A stretch of 64,000 nucleotides of DNA, taken from NCBI RefSeq assembly GCF_024323335.1, contig NC_066585.1:177881149-177945148 (forward strand), read 5' to 3'. The notes under the pieces are model-generated. The model saw only the letters and a list, made by a program, of their open reading frames with translations, did not search any database and was not told where the DNA came from. The position numbers and the translations under genes are program-made. Source of the stretch: Lathyrus oleraceus (lineage: Eukaryota; Streptophyta; Magnoliopsida; Fabales; Fabaceae). The first letter of the stretch is position 1. The number at the start of each line of letters is the position of its first letter. Of this stretch, positions 36,149 through 46,733 are shown piece after piece.

Positions 36149-38131
36149 GATTCTTGCTTGTCCTCAAGCAAAGTATGCCTCTTGAAGGACAAGAGGATTT
36201 GCTTTAAGAAAAAGGTTTCTCCGAAGTTGGATAAACGGCTCAAACACAAGCGAAATCAGCCTATACAAGTTTCCAATGGTTCGAATACAATAATACACAA
36301 GAACTAAAACTTAATAGCAATGCAAAATATTTATCTATCTACAACAATATTATTCTGAATGAATCACCCTATCTCTCCTCTTCGAATAAGGAATGAAGAA
36401 TTTACGCGTTTGCAACCGCGGGAATAATCTCACTCTCTAACAAACAATGAAGAAATCAAATAGATTCATACAATGTCTAACAATTAAAAATGGTACTGTG
36501 GAAGCATAAAGATCACTAAGGGTTTTTCGGTTGAAGCTTGGTTAGGTTAACAAACAAGGGTCATTTCTAAGGCCATTGAAACGAAAGTGCCGATGCAAAA
36601 GAGACATTCACAGTATTGTTCACACATCTCGACTTTGTTTCATTTGTTTCTTATTTGAAACCTTCACAACACATATTCCACAACTCAATTTTTATTTTTC
36701 ACTATTTTTCTTCCAAGCAAGCATTCATTTTCATTCTTTCTATTTTTGTTCTTTTCTTTCACATCATATTTACAAAATAAATGTTTCTTTTATATATTTT
36801 CTATATACATATATTTTTTTATGCTTGCTCGGTTTTTCTTTTCTTTTTCAAGAGTTGTGGTACTTACCGATTCTTTTTCGTTCTCCCCAACTTATTTCTT
36901 CCTCACCCTAAGTGAATGCTCTTAACTTTTTACGGCAAAAGAACAATAATCAAGATTTTCCGGGTTGTAAAAAAAAGATTTTTGAGATCTCGCTTTATTT
37001 CAAGCCGAGATTCAACTGTTTAAGCTCAAAGTGGTTAACAAATACTCTCTCTGCTCACAGGTAAGTTGTTTTTGGATGTAGTTGTGCTCGAAAGAAAACA
37101 AGTGCCTTGATCATTTCTAATTGCTTCCACAATTTCACAATAATAAAAGACAAAGCATGAATCACATGAATCAACAAAATTTATTAGAATCCAGCATTTA
37201 CATGTACAATGGAGGTTTCCTCACAATTTGTGGTTTTAAGTTCTAGATGAAACATTCATTCAATTATGTTGCAAAAAGACAATATTCAATTTACCAAAAA
37301 GAGTAAAGTTCCTAATGTATTCTAACATTCTAGCCGAAGGTAACCATGTACCTTAGCCTCATTCACTTGTTTATTCTTATCATTGCCATCCAAGCTCGGA
37401 TGCACCTTCATTGGGTACTTCTTGAGGAGCAACCAATCTAGAAGGTTTGCCACTTAATCACCCAAAAATTTATTAAACAAACAAAATTAAAAACAGAAAT
37501 AAATAACATTAACTGAAAATATAAATTTGTTCATGGGGGACAAAACACCCCAACAGTACAAAATACAGAATCCGAAACTCCAAAAGAAATAAACATAAAA
37601 ATGAAAAATACAAAAACTCAACCCTCTAAGGGCTCAGAATCCTCCTCGCTACCGGCTTCAGAACCGGTAGCCTCATCATCCTCATCATCAGCTGCAGCAC
37701 CTGAAGACGCACCAGCGCCCGCCCCCTCACCAAACACAGGCCTGTCCACAGGCCATTGTGAGAGAGATGAAAATGAGAGAGTGTGGAGAGTGCTCGGTTA
37801 AATTGCCTCAGCAGAGTTGCAAAAACAGAAAAGTTGTGTTTGGGCCAATTGAGTGCCCTGCTGAGGTTTTAAATAAGTGCTGTCATGCAGCGCTCGCTGC
37901 TGCTTCGCCTAGCGAGCAGCTAGCGAGTTTGCTCGCTACTGCCTCGCCTAGCGAGCATCTGGCGAGCATGACAGCAAATGCCTTTTCAAAGGCAGCAGTT
38001 CATGTTCATACAGCATGGTTAGCACTAAAAAACCCAACACACACAACACAAAAAACAGTAAATACTTACAATGTTGGGGTGCCTCCCAACTAGCGCTTGT
38101 TTAACGTCGGCTAAGCTCGACGGTGCGATGC
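36149..38131 (-). other. 3' region of Athila without integrase; acidic ORF tail and promoter-like segment
   Basis: This is where integrase and any env-like gene should lie, but no integrase motif is visible. On the minus strand 37618-37760 encodes a low-complexity acidic tail (EGAGAGASSGAAADDEDDEA, then GSEAGSEEDSEPLEG and stop) without an in-frame start. It may be the end of a lost ORF. Upstream of it in sense direction lies a promoter-like segment described separately. The plus-strand frames here are shadows of this low-complexity part. Confidence 0.5.
37864..37975 (-). promoter_or_regulatory. Internal LTR-promoter-like segment in Athila
   Basis: On the sense strand, palindromes of the CTCGCTAGGCGAG type (37934-37960 and 37900-37920) are followed by GCATGACAGCACTTATTTAA, which repeats the order palindromes - ATGACAGC - TATA seen in the LTR at 35520-35590. 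It precedes the acidic ORF remnant, so it may have driven a separate internal transcript. This is an inference from order and spacing only. Confidence 0.35.
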
Positions 38132-41100
38132 TCACAGAGGAGCATCAAGCGGTATTGTGCAGCTTCCGCTGGCCACTTTGTTTGTAGAGCTTCCGGGATC
38201 CATTTTGTTGTGCAACCTCCTCAAGGGATTTGTTGTCTTCAAGAGGTTCTTGATGAACCTTCGGTAAAATCTAATACCACCCTTTTTCGGAACTATTTGC
38301 ACAACGCTCACCCATTCACCGTCGGCTATAGAACAATTCATCCCGGCCTCCACTAATTTGACAACCTCCTTCTTTTTTAGCACCCGCATCAATTGATTCT
38401 CTTCGTTTGTGGACAAATTATTGCTAATGATCACGGGTTTAGCACAGTTATCATCAAGGTACACATATTTCAAATGTGGCTCTAGTTTCGGCTCCTCCAC
38501 TATATTTGTCATATCCACACCTTCCCTTGTCTCTTTATGATAGACAAGTTCTCCACAAGCTTCTAATTCATTCAACCATGCTTCCATCTTTTTTTCTTTA
38601 GTTTTGGTCGAAAGTTGGTAGACTCCGATAAGAGGTCTTTCGGAAGGATTAGAAATATGGACCTGGTTTGCGACCTCCACTAGCTTCTCCTCTGTGGCAT
38701 CGATTCGGAAAGAATCATGTTTATCATTGAGATGCTTTTTGGCTTCAAAAAGATGGAAGGCTACCTCTTCATTTTTGACCCTTACCTTCATCAAACCGTT
38801 ATCTACGTCTATCATCATGCGCGCGGTTTTCATGAATGGTCGGCCCAGGATGAGCGGAGCATCATCATCCTCTTCCATATCAATAATAATAAAATCAACC
38901 GGGAAGAAGAATTTATCAACTTTGACTAACATGTCTTGAGCCACTCCATATGGTGTAGTGGTAGATTTATCAGCAAGTTGCAAAGTCATCTTCGCAGGCT
39001 TGATATCAACATTTCCCAATCTTTTGATAATGGACAGTGGAATTAAATTGATGCTAGATCCCAAATCAATCAAGCCATTACCCATGTAGGTGTCTCCGAT
39101 GGTTACCGGTAGAGCGACTCGTCCCGGATCGGATTCCTTCCTGGGGAGGGTTTTTTGAATGATGGCACTACATCGTGCATCAAGCAAGATTGTCTCAGGT
39201 TCCGTGTGCCTCCGTTTTTTTGTAAGTATGTCCTTCATGAATTTGGCATACTTGGGCATTTGCTCCAAGGCTTCGGCAAACGGAATGTTGATTTACAATT
39301 GTTTAAAAATACCCATGAACCGGGCGTAATGCCGTTCATTCTCCCTTTTGGACGGAGCATGAGGATAAGGAAGGTTTTGGATTGGAGTAGCGCTCACTAC
39401 CTCCTTTCCTTTAGCAATTCTCGAACTCCTCCGTCTAGGTTTTTTTACTGGCTCCACCACTACTTCATCACTTGTATTTTTCTCAATCTCCACACTTTTT
39501 TTCTTTTCAACTTCACCATTCTTTTCGTTATTTTCAACTTCTTCCTTCTCATTCCACTCCCCCACTTCACCATCAATATTTTCCTCAACTATTTCCTCCT
39601 CATTTTCTCTCTCAACTCTTTTTTTATTCTCACCCATCAACTCCCTCCCACTTCTCGTTGTGATCGCCTTACAATACTCCTTAGGATTTGTTTGCGTGTT
39701 TGCCGAAAAGGAAGGATCGGTTTGTTGTTCCGCGATTTGCTTAGCAAGTTGCCCAACTTGAGTCTTGAGATTTTTTATGGCCGCGTCATTGCTCTTTTGA
39801 TTGGCCATTGACATTTGCATGAATTGCGTCAATGTCTCTTCTAACTTAGAATTGACGACCGGCGTTTGTTGAGATTGATACGGATTTTGGGGAGGGTTTT
39901 GACGGCTAGAAGAACCACCTCCATAACCTTGGTTATGATAATAGTTGCTTCTAGGTTGGAACCCTTGGTTCCCTTGGAATTGTTGTTGTTGATTTTGAGG
40001 GTGCGGTTGATAAGGTTGTTGTTGTTGTTGTCTCGGTTGATAGTCCCGTTGATTGGCCATGTAGTTTACTTCGTCAAAACCGGGAGGTGGACAAAATCCG
40101 GTGTCATGTTCACCTTTACAAAGTTCACAACAAGCTATTTGTTTAGCTTTTGACGGTTCTCTTAACTCTTTGATTTGTTGCGTTAAGAGTTCCACTTGTT
40201 GTGAGATGAGCTTGTTTTGGGCAAGGATGGCATCATTCGTCCCTAGCTCAAGCACTCCCGTCTTCTTCAAAGAATTTCCTCGACTTTGACTCTGAAGATC
40301 ATTTAAAGCCATTTGATTTATGATGTTTGTGGCTTCTTCGGCACTTTTTGACAATAAAGAGCCACCCGAGGTAGCATCCAACAACGTTTTGCAGTTTGGT
40401 TGAAGTCCATTTTTGAAGATATGGATTTGAGTCAATTCATCAAATCCATGCCCTTTACATTTCCGAAGCATGGACTTGAATCTTTCCCACGCTTCATTTA
40501 ATGATTCACTAGTTCCTTGTGAAAACACCGAGATGGCCGTCTTGGATTCCATGAATCGGTTATGGGAGAAAAATCTTTCGATGAATTTCTCTTCTAACAC
40601 GTTCCAGTCTGTCATTACGGCTGGTGTTTGATCTAGGTACCAATCCTTTGCTTTACCGAGCAAAGCGTGGGGGAATAATCGTCTGAACAACGGAAGCTCC
40701 TGAGCCTGATCCACTCCGGCAGCTAATGCTATCTCATAAAATTTTGTGAGAAAAGCAAATGGGTCTTCATGGTCCATTCCGGTGAATGGACTTCCATATA
40801 AAAGATTTAGAGTTCCCGTTTTCATCTCAGCTTGCCTTCCGGTGTGGTTGGCAAACTGAGCGGTGTTCCTTGGACTGTTTATGCATGGAGTAGAAATAGG
40901 TGGTGGTGGTGGTTGCTTCATGTTTGGTATGAATGGTGGTGGATTTGTGGTCGAAGAACTTTCTCCTTGCTCTTGGCGTTGTCTAGCCTGTTGCCTCCTA
41001 CGTCTCATTTTGCTATTGAGCCTCCTTGCGGTTCTCTCGATCTCAGGATCAAAAAGAAGTTCGTCCACAGGGATTTGCCCTCGCATAAAACGTAAGCTGC

Positions 41101-41134
41101 ACACTAAACCAAACAGATTACAAGCACAAGTCAA
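38132..41134 (-). pseudogene. Athila gag-pro with a truncated, internally deleted RT
   Basis: One frame, broken by a TAA at 39293-39295. The Gag part (39293-41134) has the IPVDELLFDPEIERTARRLN region, the capsid fold with DPFAFLTKFYEIALAAGV, LFPHALLGKAKDWYLDQ and FSQGTSESLNEAWERFK, a zinc-knuckle-like C-LC-GEH-GFC, and a Q-rich then acidic/basic tail ending in RRSSRIAKGKE. The protease follows with LIDLGSSINLIPLSI (an LDLGS variant of the usual active site) and LILGRPFM. RT begins (VVKLVEAGMNC...EWVSVVQIVPKKGG) but is joined near 38270 to FYRRFIKN, a motif from beyond the palm; thus the catalytic part is missing. Gag begins only about 60 bp from the primer site, unusually close, so the leader is probably shortened too. 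Confidence 0.9.
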
Positions 41135-41192
41135 AAATTCACAAGCTAAAACTTAAACAACCATTGCGATGCTCGCAATATCAATTTACAAT

Positions 41193-41209
41193 CCCCGGCA
41201 ACGGCGCCA
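41193..41209 (-). other. Primer-binding site of Athila (tRNA-Asp type)
   Basis: TGGCGCCGTTGCCGGGG on the sense strand, three bases from the 5' LTR. This is the classical Athila primer site. Confidence 0.92.
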
Positions 41210-41212
41210 TTT

Positions 41213-42708
41213 TGTTAGTTGTAAATTTACGTGTCGGGTTTTTGTTATCGTATCCACAGGGATTGTAAGATATCACCGCCGTTCGATGGTTGTATTAATT
41301 CTAACTCAATGTAACAATAAGGTTTTGGTTGGTTGTCACGTTATCTTGCATAAAAAGGTAATAAATTGCGGTAAAAGTTATGGTTTGAATAAATGAGAAA
41401 TATTGCCAAAGTTAGGGTTCGATGATCACTTTGCATGTATTTGTTCGGTCAACAATCTTATAAACTCCTTTAGATGATAAATCATTTCACAAAGTCCTCC
41501 CAATATGTTTCTCTCGAACACACATTGTGAGTTTTCCCATTTTGATCCATTGTTTCTCTCGAACACAATCTATCAAAATGACAACTTTTTGGTTCAACCT
41601 TATGGTGAACAAAATCATTTATTACTATCTCTAGCTAACAAACAAGATTGGATGAAAACCTAGGTCAAGAGTTGGTAAACATCTCTCGATCATAAACCAA
41701 CACAAAGAGTTTTAAATAGAAACAAAGTTTTCATCATATATTTACCATTAAAGAGTTTACACATGAAGATCCTTACATTTACACACAAAGCTAGTAATCA
41801 CCTACATCTAACCTTGACAAATGGATGACTTAGCTACTCATTTTCATGGTAGCTTGGTCGGCAAGTTTCGGAAGAAGGTTGATCAACATCCAAGTCGGAT
41901 AATCGAGATTGGATGGGAATCCACCTTCTTTTTGTAGAAGATGGTTACAAGATGAAGAAAAATGAAATCTAGGGCATAAAAGATCCTAAGAACAATGCTG
42001 TAAAATATCTCTAAGAAAGTAAAAAAGTGGAAAAATTAGGTAAAACTCTAGGTATGGCACTCAAAAGTGGCACCTGCTACTTATAGAGTAGTACTGGGCT
42101 GTCATGCTCGCTAGGCGAGCAGAATGGCTCGCCTAGCGAGGGTCAAATTGTGGCACCAAAGGCACCTGCGCCCAGAGAAACAGGGTCTGTTGAACTGTCA
42201 TGTTCGCCTAGCGAACAAACCTTCGCCTAGCGAAGGACACGCTCCAACCTTCACCCCAGCGAGGTTGAGAGGTTTTGCTACTGGAATGCTCGCTGGGGAC
42301 TCGCTAGAGCCTCGCCTAGCGAGTGAGTGCTGGCTGCGCTTTTCACCAAAACTGAACGAATTCGCTACCACCTTCGCTAGGATCTCGCCTGGCGAATTTA
42401 TTGGCATTTTACTGGAGCTTTTCGCTGGAAACTCGCCTAGCGAGGCCTTCGCTTCAGCTCTCGCCTAGCGAGCAAGCTGATGAATGCAAATTCTCTTTGG
42501 TTCCTTTGCCAACTTCTTGTGTCTTTCATTTTCTATTGTTTCATGCCTTCTACCTGCACAATAACACACAAATCAACGGTACCAAGATCGTTTATCAATG
42601 TATTGCATTTCATGTTAGAACAAAGGTGGTTTTGACAAAAGAGCAAGGAAATAGAGTGAAAAATACCCTTAATTGATAACTCAAATAAGCACTTTTGGGT
42701 ATCTAACA
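41213..42708 (-). repeat. 5' LTR of Athila
   Basis: 1496 bp, differing from 34658-36134 by a 19-bp insertion near 42211-42229 that adds one more CCTTCGCCTAGCGAA-type palindrome, and by about eight single bases. Confidence 0.93.
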
Positions 42709-43793
42709 GCCATATAGGCCAATATTTTTGGTACTTGTATCGAATTATTTATTAATAATAAAAGGCTTTTTCTTTATTATGTTTGTCTAATAAAGTCCCT
42801 AGAATAGATAGTCCGTTTAATGTATCAAGTGTGACTTAATCATGAGATCACATTAAACATAAGGACACTATTATTAAAGTATCCATAGTCGAGCTTTATT
42901 GTGAAGTGGGATAACATTAAAGCATTAAGACTATTATGTATATAGACTGATGATCACATCTCATGGATCATGGATAAGGAGTTATTAAGTCTTAAACATA
43001 GGTATGAATATTAAGAGTAATATTTATACTGGATTGACCCGCTATGAGAATACTATATAAAATGTTATGCAAGGTGTCATAAGTTATTCTCATGGTGATA
43101 ATGGTGTATACCACCCTTCGACCTGAAACCACTATGGACCCTAGATGTAGAGTCGAGTGCCTTATTGCTGATCAAACATTATTCGTAACTGGATGACCAT
43201 AAAGACAGTTGATGGGTACTCCACGAAGCGTGCTAAGGGACATGAGTGACCTAGATGGAATTTGCCCATCCTGCGTAACAAGATAAATGTCTATGGGCCA
43301 AATATTGAACTGGACAAGGATGACACGGTCTATGCCTTGTGTTCAATATAGACATAAGGGCAAAAAGGTAATTGTACATATAAGTATTATCACAAAAGGA
43401 TTTGTCAGATCACATGACATTTTCGTGTCTTGGGTAGCAGTGATGTGTTGCTAGATACCGCTCACTGTTTATTATGTTAAATACATGATTTAATATAATT
43501 GCCAATGCCGCGAAAACCTATAGGGTCACACACAAAAGGATGGATTGATGAGAGATAGAGTAACTAAGGAATACCGTAATGTACAGTGCCCTTAAGTGAA
43601 TTGTAGAACATCGTAAGGTAAGGTGTACTTAAGTAGAATACGAAATATGGTAAGGTACCACGCGCTTAAGTTATTTTGGCATATTATAAGATATGGGCCA
43701 CATACACTTGCGTGAGCTTTTTAGCTTGCAGCCCACACAAGTGGTTCTATAAATAGAACCCTTGTGTAGAAGCATTTGTGCAGTTGCAATTTC

Positions 43794-43825
<32 letters not shown>
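43794..43825. repeat. (TC)n microsatellite in the solo LTR
   Basis: A CT-dinucleotide tract just downstream of the TATA box of the solo LTR. The inverted relative near 1235-1255 has a shorter version. Confidence 0.9.
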
Positions 43826-43830
<5 letters not shown>

Positions 43831-46087
43831 ACTCACTCTCTCACTCAAAGCCTTCATTCGTAGCATCTAGCACTGAGATTGAAGGATTCCGTTCGTGTGG
43901 ACTGAGTAGAGGTGTTGTCATCGTTCAACGTTCGTGGCCGCTCCTTAGATCTGCATCAAAGGTTACAATCGCCACAAGAGGTAACAATTCTATCACTGAT
44001 CATGCCCATTCGTAAGGATCACAAAAGGAGAAATTTTAAATTTCGTTGTGTTTTGGATTGCCCTTCTCCTTCAGACACAACTACGGGTCAACCTAGGGGT
44101 CAAGGTATTAATTTAAAATATCTTAAACAATATTATTCAAGTATAACATTAAACGAAGAATCTATTGAGTATGAAAAGATAATTAAAACTCGATGTTATA
44201 TTATGATTCTATTTGATAATTTTTTATTTCCTGAAAGTATTGGTAATATGGTAAATATTATGTATTTGTCGTTGTTACGAAACATAAATAAAGTAGGCAC
44301 ATATAGTTGGGGTTCAACTGTTTTGTCCTATCTATATAGTTCGTTGTGTAAAAATGTCAAAAAAAATACTTGTACATTTTATTATTGCGCCTATTTGATA
44401 CAAGCACGGGGTTGGTCAAGAATTCCGTCACTCGCCCCGGTCAACGAGAAACCATTCACATTCCTATACGCAACAAAGTAAGTTTATCTTAAATCTTATA
44501 ATTTGTTAGACTTTATGCTACAACTGACTCTAACTAATATATTTTTAATTTTTTCAATCTAGGTGGTCAGTTAGGGGATAAACTACAACAGGTGTCCCAA
44601 ACACGTTGTAGTAGTCTATCACAATCTTTTAGACCACATTGGACCAGATGATGTATCACTACTAAACAACTCTACTTTGATTTAAAAAAATTATCCAATT
44701 CCATATCCTCTAATCATGTCAAATTCTTATACAGTTTATCTGGAGGTCGTATCTGGGTCTTAACCATCAGATTAACGATGATGATGTTGCAGTTTGGACA
44801 ACAAAAACACCAATCATCTGGTTCACTGCTATGGAGATGCATCAGAGTGACCGTGTAAAACTACAATTCAGCATGCAATAACAAATTCCATAACCTCCGA
44901 CATGTTTAGGAGTTTGGCATTAACAAAAATTCGATGGCTAATTGGATTATTCTGATTTGAGAGACTTCACAAAAGATATATGTTATCATTCGAGGAATCA
45001 ATGGCAACACATCTTAAGCGAACCAATCACATATGGTGCTAGACCAACCCAACATTATATGACATGGTTTAGATCGGTTACAACACCACCGTTTGTGTTT
45101 GAGCCAAGGTATTTGATTGATCCACGCCAACGAGCTTCGTCATTATATGTCCAACAATAAATACCCGCCCAACAACAATATCAATCCACCCAAACCTAAT
45201 GACCAACCCCACACCACCACCATACCATATACACCCAACCACTAAACACGCAACCTCGCAATCAATTCATGCCACACACATCCAAACTCAAAACCAGGAA
45301 CCAAACCCTAACCACCACCAACCATACGCAACCACCATATTTGTCTATAGCCCGAATGATTCAACCTCATGCCATCGTAGCCCCCACTTATGAATACCCA
45401 AACATCTCATCGCCACAACATCCAACTATTGTTTGACTTTATTACACCATATGAACCATTGCTTCGTTTCTAAAACGATTCAATGTCCCAATTCAGGCAA
45501 CCATACCGTCTATAAACAACCCAACCACAATAACCCAACTACGACAACATGGGCACCAAACTCAATTACGTATGCGCCGTTGGCAGTAACACCCTCAACT
45601 ATTGGGGAGAAATGATGACAAATTTATCAAATACCGTTGAACCTTTCACCGGACCTTCACACCAGCCAACATTGCATCATGTCAGCACTCAAAGACCCCA
45701 ACCACCTCAGGAAAATAGTGAGAGACCTCGAAGACAGGCTAACGCACCGAGATGTGGAACAGGATGGCGTTTCAATCGGGCGGACATTGATTTTCTTGTC
45801 AATTGTTATGTATTTCAACTTTATATCATAATATTAATAGTTATTTTTCATTTACCTACTTCTTTTATTTATTTATAAGTATAATAGACAAAACTTAAAA
45901 AATAAAATAAAATATAAAGCATGTGCCACATGAAATGACGAATACATTTGATATAATAAAGTATGCGTCAATTGCATTGGCTTACCTGCATGCATGCGCC
46001 AATGATATTGACGTCTATATTCAATGTCAACTTGGATGCGTCAGTCGAACTGACGCATGCTTTAGAGATATGCATGAAACATGATTA

Positions 46088-46165
46088 TATTGATAAATAA
46101 CTTGAAATGATAGTTATTTTAGAAATTAAATTGAAAAACTTAGTTATTTTTAAAAAAAAGTTCAA
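46088..46165 (-). repeat. Right terminal inverted repeat of the PMD transposon
   Basis: Inverted counterpart of 33655-33731; the outer border is accurate to perhaps ten bases. Confidence 0.7.
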
Positions 46166-46439
46166 TAAAATAAAAAATATTTATTTTTCTTAGCTACCTT
46201 TAATTGTCTTTTATTTCTAAGCTTTCTTACATTTTATTAGGATTATTGTCTTAGCATCCTAACACATGGTCTTGTGCGAAATGTATATTGGGAAAATTTT
46301 ACCTTGTACCCCTACAGTTAGCCCCATACCCCTACAAAATTTTAAAAATTTCCATTCTATCCTTAATTGGTTTTAACCAATTTACCATTTCATTTTTACC
46401 ATTCAGTTGAAAATTTCAGAAATTACACTTTCACACCCC

Positions 46440-46705
46440 TCGCACCGGAACTCCTGCAAAAAGACTTTCGGTATGTATTTTTCTCAAACCGGAAGACTTA
46501 AAGAATGACTTCCGGAACACACAAAAAAGCAAACCGGAACACTTCATGAAAGAGTTCCGGTTCAATTAATTTTTTTTTACAAAACCGAAACACTTCTTGA
46601 AAGAGTTCCGGTGAACAAATTTTACATACCGGAACTCTTTGGAGAAGTGTTCCGGAATGTATTATATGTGTTCCGGAAGTCTTTCAAGAAGTCTTCCGGT
46701 TCGCT
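46440..46705. promoter_or_regulatory. Cluster of about eleven TTCCGG/CCGGAA motifs upstream of the MULE transposase
   Basis: Motifs of the type ACCGGAAC or GTTCCGGT occur near 46443, 46486, 46506, 46531, 46553, 46580 (one mismatch), 46604, 46628, 46648, 46669 and 46696, on alternating strands. Several pairs (for instance CCGGAACTCTTTGGAGAAGT followed by GTTCCGGAA) can form stem-loops. They fill the region between terminus and coding start, where binding sites for the element's own DNA-binding protein would be expected. Confidence 0.65.
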
Positions 46706-46733
46706 TTTTTTTTTATTTTTTTATTTTGCAGGA

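Larger units (their letters stand above)
34658..42708 (-). mobile_element. Athila-type Ty3/gypsy retrotransposon, defective
   Basis: 8051 bp with LTRs of 1477 bp (34658-36134) and 1496 bp (41213-42708), TGTTAG...CTAACA borders, and a perfect 5-bp duplication GCCAT (34653-34657 and 42709-42713) lying within the older solo LTR. The primer site is the tRNA-Asp type usual for Athila, on the minus strand. It codes for Gag, protease and only the beginning and a small end piece of RT; RNase H and integrase are missing. The LTRs differ by about eight substitutions and one 19-bp indel by eye, so this is the youngest layer of this nest. Confidence 0.93.
34642..44073 (+). mobile_element. Solo LTR (about 1.38 kb) inside the PMD gene, itself split by Athila
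   Basis: The LTR consists of 34642-34657 plus 42714-44073. It begins TGTTGGTGTAAGCCAT and ends TCTCCTTCA. The 5-bp duplication GACAC is found directly outside both ends (34637-34641 and 44074-44078). Taking out the LTR and one duplication joins the PMD reading frame without error, which confirms the borders. It has a TATA box near 43747 and a CT-rich tract (43794-43825) just downstream. It is related to the inverted, truncated copy at 1005-2308. A copia origin is suspected, but no internal region is present to prove it. Confidence 0.9.
34329..45830 (+). pseudogene. Plant mobile domain (PMD, MAIN-like) gene split by nested retrotransposons
   Basis: PMD proteins include the host factors MAIN/MAIL1 and many transposon-borne relatives, often mislabelled 'protein phosphatase 7 long form homolog'. 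Here the 5' part (34329-34641) shows LLERWRPETYTFHIPFGEST, VTLEDVYMLLGLPIDG and a TAA at 34589. After the inserted solo LTR the frame resumes without loss at 44079 with GQGINLKYLKQYY, FLFPESIGN, MYLSLL and GTYSWGSTVLSYLY. An 85-bp intron (44478-44562, GT...AG) follows, then a one-base loss near 44577, after which sense matches (CPKHVVVVYHN) continue in another frame. Further family matches are at 44942-45160 (RNQWQHILSEP) and the conserved C-terminal RPRRQA...CGTGW end is near 45770. Several stops make it a pseudogene even without the insertions. Confidence 0.85.
33655..46165 (+). mobile_element. TIR transposon carrying a PMD gene (about 3.1 kb before nested insertions)
   Basis: Inverted termini of about 75 bp are found at 33655-33731 and about 46088-46165, for example AAGTTTTTCAATTAAAATTC on the left against AAGTTTTTCAATTTAATTTC on the right read in reverse. 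The similarity continues further in as a subterminal zone with CATTGGCGCAT and GCGCCACATGC-type words on both sides (33765-33890 and 45915-46050). Inside lies a single plus-strand gene with a plant mobile domain, with its own TATA box. Long AT-rich TIRs fit Mutator-like elements, but no transposase and no clear 9-bp duplication were found. Removing the nested insertion at 34642-44078 gives about 3074 bp. Confidence 0.72.

Noticed and set aside
35588..36249. Open frames with 'SPSE' and 'ASPS'-type repeats, duplicated at 42124-42676
   Set aside because: They arise from the CG-rich palindromes in the Athila LTR and occur in both LTR copies.
37601..38093. Plus-strand frames rich in Ser/Ala/Pro
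   Set aside because: Shadow of a minus-strand acidic low-complexity tail and of the palindrome cluster.
39155..41156. Long plus-strand frames opposite Athila gag
   Set aside because: They are antisense shadows of the real minus-strand gag-pro frame; composition is that of a reversed Q- and E-rich sequence.
34329..45830. Protein phosphatase 7 long-form gene
   Set aside because: The similarity is only to the plant mobile domain found in wrongly named database entries; no phosphatase motif is present.
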